Assembly: GCF_963678635.1 (NCBI RefSeq)
Contig: NC_087066.1
Span: 8,957,954-9,021,953 of the forward strand
DNA: 64,000 bases
Direction of reading: 5' to 3'
From: Symsagittifera roscoffensis
Lineage: Eukaryota; Xenacoelomorpha; Acoela; Convolutidae
Position 1 is the first letter of the stretch. The number at the start of each line of letters is the position of its first letter. The translations under genes and the position numbers were made by a program. Below are positions 59,112 to 64,000 of the stretch, piece by piece. Under the pieces are notes generated by a model. It was given only the letters and a program-made list of their open reading frames with translations, made no database searches and had not been told where the DNA came from.

Positions 59112-62079
59112 CTGTTATTTATTTTTGTTGAAGTTTATTCTTTGCAACTCATAAACAAGCAGTTAAGTAATTGTTTTTTTAAATAAAAGTGGGGGAAAAT
59201 CAGAAGTCAGTTGTCGGTTTCCGATCAGATAAAAAATGACTCAATAGAAAGAATCAGTGATATATCACAGGCGCATAACTTAGCAAAACAGCTATTTTTC
59301 ACGCAACACATTTTGAGTTTAAAATTTCAGATAAAAACAACCTGTACGTTTAGCAGAATTTAATAGTTATAAAAAAAGGTAGCGGATTTAAGGGTGGGGG
59401 TACGTCTTTTCTCGGGGATTCGACCCCCTGACTACCCAAAGGATCCTATCAAGTGTACAGTTTGGTCTCATAATTTCGGTTTCGTATTTTGAAGTTAAAA
59501 TATATTTTGTTCAGTTCGTTATTTTTCCGCATCAAAAATGCTGTAGTTTCCTTGGATCGAGTTCCACAGAATTTAGAAATTACTTTCTCGTTCTGTGTTA
59601 GCTTTCTGGGTGTTATTATGATATCCGACACTTCAATTATGTTGTTCCAACCCTTTGACAATGTGAATTAAACAATGAGGTAGGTTGAATTTTTCCCAGC
59701 GAAGTTAAATCCCTTTAAAAACGCTCCTTAACTGTAGTTAAACTTATAACTCCAAAACAAAAAAGATTCTTTTAATCAAGAGGAGAACTGCCTCGACCTT
59801 TTGCCTATTCAGACTAAAAAACAGTTTGAAGCTCAAATGTTTAATTTTTATTCCATTCAAATTTTCCTGGGCAAGTTTTTATAAAAAAAGTCGGAAACTT
59901 TCTTAGAAATGCTCGGATTTTATTTTTGGAGATAATTTTGCACACAGAAAATTATCAAAAAACTAAATTTTTTCCATCTTTTCAATTATTGTTTCAAACA
60001 CCACTTTCTTTTTGGTGACATTCATTTTCATTCAAAACATTAGGTAAACGTTTGACTAGCAATTTTTTGGGAGTGCAAACAAATAAAAAGTTTAAAACAG
60101 TGTTTAATCAACCAACGCACGTTTCGAGTGAAAAAAATCAGCATCAAGTCGAAAAAACACGAAAAACAAACAAAAGTTACAAATAAAGAAGCCCCAACCT
60201 CATTGGATACGAAGCTATTCTTTTAAAGTGACTTTGATACACCATACGTGTCAGGTATTTTTAACTACCGAAGGTGAAATTGTAATTTAAATCAATGAGA
60301 AAGAAAACTGGGAAAAAAAATTTGAAATAGGGCGAAAATTGGGTGGAAACTAATTCAGTTTGCTTGAACATGCAGTTTTGTAGCAGTCCGATTTACTCCG
60401 TGCCTGATCCAGGCTGCAGACAACGTAAAAGAGAGCTGGATTGTGATATAGCAGTTAGTTCAAGAATTGTAGAAGGACCATTAGCCCAAAACATTTTTAA
60501 TTAATTTGAAGCACGAGAGGAAAGAAACAAGGAAGAGAGTGATAAAAGTGAGTCAGAAAGCGGTGGAGAAAGTTACAATTCAACGATAATTTTTTAGCGA
60601 AGAGGGCCCGTCGAATATCAAAATGCAAATGATCTCGAAGATGATTCCCTAACGACAAACTTTTTATATTCAAATTTCATGCGTTTGTTCACTTTACTAT
60701 TAATCTTGGCTAATCTTAAGGCCGCGCCAAACTTGATTGCAATAAATACTACTCGTTTTGATTATTCTTGAATACAAATATCCCCTCTGTTTTCATAAAA
60801 TCAATCTCAACGGGTGTAATTAAATCCAGTCCAGCAAACTAATCCCCAATATTGAAACAGACTTTATGGAAGAATTGACCACCTAATGGGCCACTTCTGT
60901 GTTAACTGAAAAGACTGTTTGAGACACAAGGCGGTGGCTGACACAATAACTGAAAGTAGGAAAAGTTGAAGAAAAGTATTTGAAAGAAAAATAAAAGAAA
61001 GAGTAATGGAACAAGAAAAACGTCCGCCGTGGAACCAGCATTTTGCGGCTGTGTTTGTTAAATTCTTAGATAGGAGAACGAAAAAAAACGTGGATCCCAA
61101 ACTTAAGATCCGAGCAATTTTTCGGCAGTAGGCGAGCAACTTACAACGTTTTAACTATTGGCTCTGCCAAAAAAAATTTTTGATGCCCCCATTGGCTCTG
61201 CCAAAAAAGTTTTGTCAGCCCCCCCTTAAAAACTTAGCCCCTTAGAATCCCTGACGGATCTCCTTAACACTCGCCTCAGCTAAATTTGTTGAATCAACAC
61301 CAACATACTAAATTTTGTCTCCTCGCATTCAATCGAAATGCAAACAAAGAGACATCTCATTAAGAAGACTTGTGTCATTTACTTTCTTTCTGTTCACTGT
61401 GAGAGTATCTATGTAATAAAAAAATGCCGTCTCGAACCCGAAAAAATGAATCTCTCAAGTTTTTTTTTTCATGAGTGTTGGTAAATATCGTCACGTATGC
61501 ACCATATCCACACCGAGCACCAATGTACTTTATTCAATCCTAATGAAATTCCGAGACAAGAAAATCAATTAAAATACATTATAGATGTAAAATTCAAACC
61601 ACAAAATTGATAAAAATGCCATTATCATTGAGTATAATCCATTGTTTTTGCACTGAAATCGATTGTTTGTATCAATAAAAGCCATAAAAACGGATCATTT
61701 ATTTAAAATCAAAATTCAATACAATTTTTTCTTGTCGACTATTATATATTTTCTGTTAGTTCCAAAAGTTAATATTGTTCCAAATATTTTGGGAAGGCTG
61801 CAAGAAACTATTCTATGACTCAACAAAAAACAAGAAAAATAAAAAATTCTTTCAATTTCTCACCTCCTTTTTGCAACCTTCGAGTAATAACACACCCGTG
61901 CCTCTCCTGCCAAACGCCCGCCCACTAAATACGAGTTACGCGATAAAAACACGAGGAAACGCAATAAAACGCGTTCCATTCGCACATTCGGGGAGAGGGA
62001 GGTACCTTAACGTGAAATCCCGTTGCGCCCAGTTTTCACTGTCCACTTGTATGATGAGAAACACAAACCAGATGTTTCT
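59112..62079. repeat. Duplicate of 18151-21129
   Basis: Near-identical to copy 1, with the R2 remnant at 59378-59438. One frame open in copy 1 (19384-19638) is stopped here by a TAA near 60500. No gene is supported. Confidence 0.85.
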
Positions 62080-62760
62080 TTTTGTAACGACTTTCGTAAC
62101 GAAAGTAACGGAGTATTTGTGCTTGGGGCGATTTTTTTTCTTCGGACAAATTTCGACTTTTCCACTTAGACAGAATTTTTTATATCATTCAAAAAGTATT
62201 GTTGTCTTGAGCTTAAAGTTGAAAAGATAATTTGCCTGTGATCATTTTTCGTAAAGTTATAGGGGTTTAAAGATTGCCGTTTTGGCCAATTTTGAACAAT
62301 AACGTGCGATTTATTTGGCGCTTTTATCGTGTTAGCGGAGACTTAATAGTTCCGACTTTCGAAGAATACGAAATTTTATGCTCGGTGTGGTTTTTTTATT
62401 CTGTCAATTTTGACCGATCGAAATAATAATTTTCAACAAAGTTTATTCATACCCCATTGAAGATATTGACTTCTTGAGTTCAAATGTAAAAAGATATTTC
62501 ACCTCCGGTTGTTTTTTGTAAAGTTCTGGGGGTTTTAATATTTCCAAGTTTGCCATATTCTGGACTACATTATGCGCGCTTTGAAGAGCTTATTTTTAAT
62601 GCTGAGAGCGTAACGCGAATTATTTATGCGTGGCGAATGATCCCGCTCATCAAAATCGTTCCAAATTGAATTGAGGCTCGCAAATTTAATCTCAAATTTT
62701 TTTTCCATTTTTTAAAATACACTTAATTTTTTTCATTACATTACTGCTCCATAGAGGAGG
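62080..62760 (+). repeat. Two nested R1 copies (duplicate of 21130-21776)
   Basis: Same arrangement as copy 1. It keeps the GATATTTCACCTCCGGTTG stretch near 62495 that copy 1 lacks. Confidence 0.6.
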
Positions 62761-62929
62761 CCTAGTCCATGTCTCTTCCCTCATCGGAAAACTCAATTTA
62801 ACGAAAGAATAACCTAAATTTAGTTCACTGTTCAACCCAAACTAGACGAGTGTTGGCAGTACAAGCTTTGAGTGTTCAGGCGTTGCAATTCAATTAGAGA
62901 TAGCCTTTATTATAACAAAACTGCTCGTA

Positions 62930-63450
62930 TCAAGATGAAGCCCTGAATGTTCCGACTGCCTTTTAAAGTTTATGGAGCAGTAATAACATAAAAAAAACTA
63001 AATGTAATAAAATAAAATGAAATTTTTTTTTCTGAAATTTGAAATTTTATACAAAAATCATCCACCCACGCGCCATTTAAAGTACAAAAAGATAATTTTT
63101 GCTCCTTCTAACAAATCAATTATGGCAAATAGGCTTCGTTTAACCAAGTTAGAACGATTTCTAAGACGGATTAAATCTCCGCTTAAGCGTTAATAGCGCG
63201 AAATATATCGCGCGTTAATTGTTCCAAATTGGCCAAAATGGCAATCTTTAAACCCCCATAACTTTACAAAAAAAGATCACAGGTTAAATATCTTTTCAAA
63301 TTTAAGCTCAAGACAAAAATACTTTTCGAATGATAAAAAAAAAATTTCGTCAAAAATGTCTAGTTAAAAAGTCGAAATTTGTCTGAAGAAAAAAAACCCA
63401 CCCCGAGCACAAATATTCCGTTACTTTCGTATCGAAAGTCGGAACAATTA
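62930..63450 (-). repeat. R1 copy, inverted (duplicate of 21930-22455)
   Basis: Near-identical to its counterpart, forming the same head-to-head pair with the R1 copies at 62080. Confidence 0.7.
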
Positions 63451-63589
63451 GTCTTAACTTACCATATTTAGCCACAACGGTTCGTGTTACTTTTGTGTTA
63501 AAATTGTATCGACTAAAAATATACCAAGTTTAGCTAATTTCTAATCGGGAAATGATAAGGAAAATCAATTTTTACCCACATCCAGTTTA

Positions 63590-64000
63590 AAGCGTTAATA
63601 ATCGATTATAATATGATTCAAGTACCAGTATTACAAAAGTTGTGAAAAAATTGATTTTAATCAATTAACAATCGATTATAATCTCTTTTTTTGAAATCAA
63701 ATTTAATCAATTATAATACATTATAATCGATTATATTCGAATATTTTTATCCGAATTTATAATTCTATTGTTTTGCGGAAAAAATCCATGATAATCAATT
63801 ATAATTGTTTACAATCCCTTTTGTTGGCCCACTTTGTATTGTAAATAAATTGCTGATGTTTTATGATTTTCGTAGACGTTGATTTATGTGAAAAATGGGA
63901 AAATTGTTTTAACAGTTTCCAAATCAATTCAAATTTATAACGTTTTGATTTTTTCATTTTTTCTTGATTATAGTTGTTTCATGATGTACATCTTAAGTTT
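63590..64000. repeat. TAATCGATTA-rich block and flank; duplication continues past the edge
   Basis: Equivalent to 22595-23008. The match is unbroken at the last base of the window, so a second copy of gene C may lie just beyond it. Confidence 0.75.

Overview
The window is AT-rich, intron-bearing, repeat-dense eukaryotic DNA. Small exons joined by GT..AG introns, acceptors of the type TTTTCAG/TTGCAG, Ty3/gypsy-type LTR retrotransposons and MITE-like repeats point to an invertebrate animal. I cannot name the species. The only cellular genes I can support are a family of small secreted cysteine-rich precursors. Everything else is transposon, repeat or unassigned sequence.

Gene family. Four members are readable by joining exons by eye: gene A (862-1734, +), gene B (18143-10755, -), gene B' (50839-43658, -, duplicate of B) and gene C (26081-27710, +). 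A possible decayed member, D, lies at 4025-4330 (-). All inferred introns are phase 1. Genes B, B' and C have the same four-exon plan: exon 1 is a signal peptide, exon 2 (75 nt) is a Lys-Arg-rich propeptide, exon 3 (72 nt) is a linker with a W-E-[DN]-P-S-T motif, and exon 4 carries six cysteines. Gene A has three exons. The shared cysteine spacing is C-x(22-23)-C-C-x(10-12)-C-x(11)-C-x(9-11)-C. I recognise no named family.

Large duplication. About 6.83-23.0 kb reappears in the same order at 29.0-64.0 kb and runs off the right edge. The second copy begins directly at a 200-base N gap (28799-28998). It also carries two decayed gypsy-type elements (29.76-35.08 and 36.32-42.74 kb), and its single 918-bp unit holding exon 1 of gene B has become ten tandem units (49.87-59.11 kb). 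The result is an array of signal-peptide exons upstream of one body gene. Because the copies meet at an N gap, they may be two unmerged haplotypes rather than a true duplication. This must be settled first.

Layout. 0-2 kb gene A. 2-6.1 kb dispersed repeats, a possible family relic and a large foldback element. 6.8-10 kb start of copy 1 and a GACTCGACCCAA minisatellite. 10.7-18.1 kb gene B, its introns packed with hairpins and MITEs. 18.1-23.5 kb repeats and TAATCGATTA-rich blocks. 23.6-27.7 kb local tandem duplication, a broken exon 1 and gene C. 28.8 kb gap. 29-35.1 kb retroelement 1. 35.3-42.7 kb minisatellite interrupted by retroelement 2. 43.6-50.8 kb gene B'. 49.9-59.1 kb first-exon array. 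59.1-64 kb second copy of 18.1-23.0 kb.
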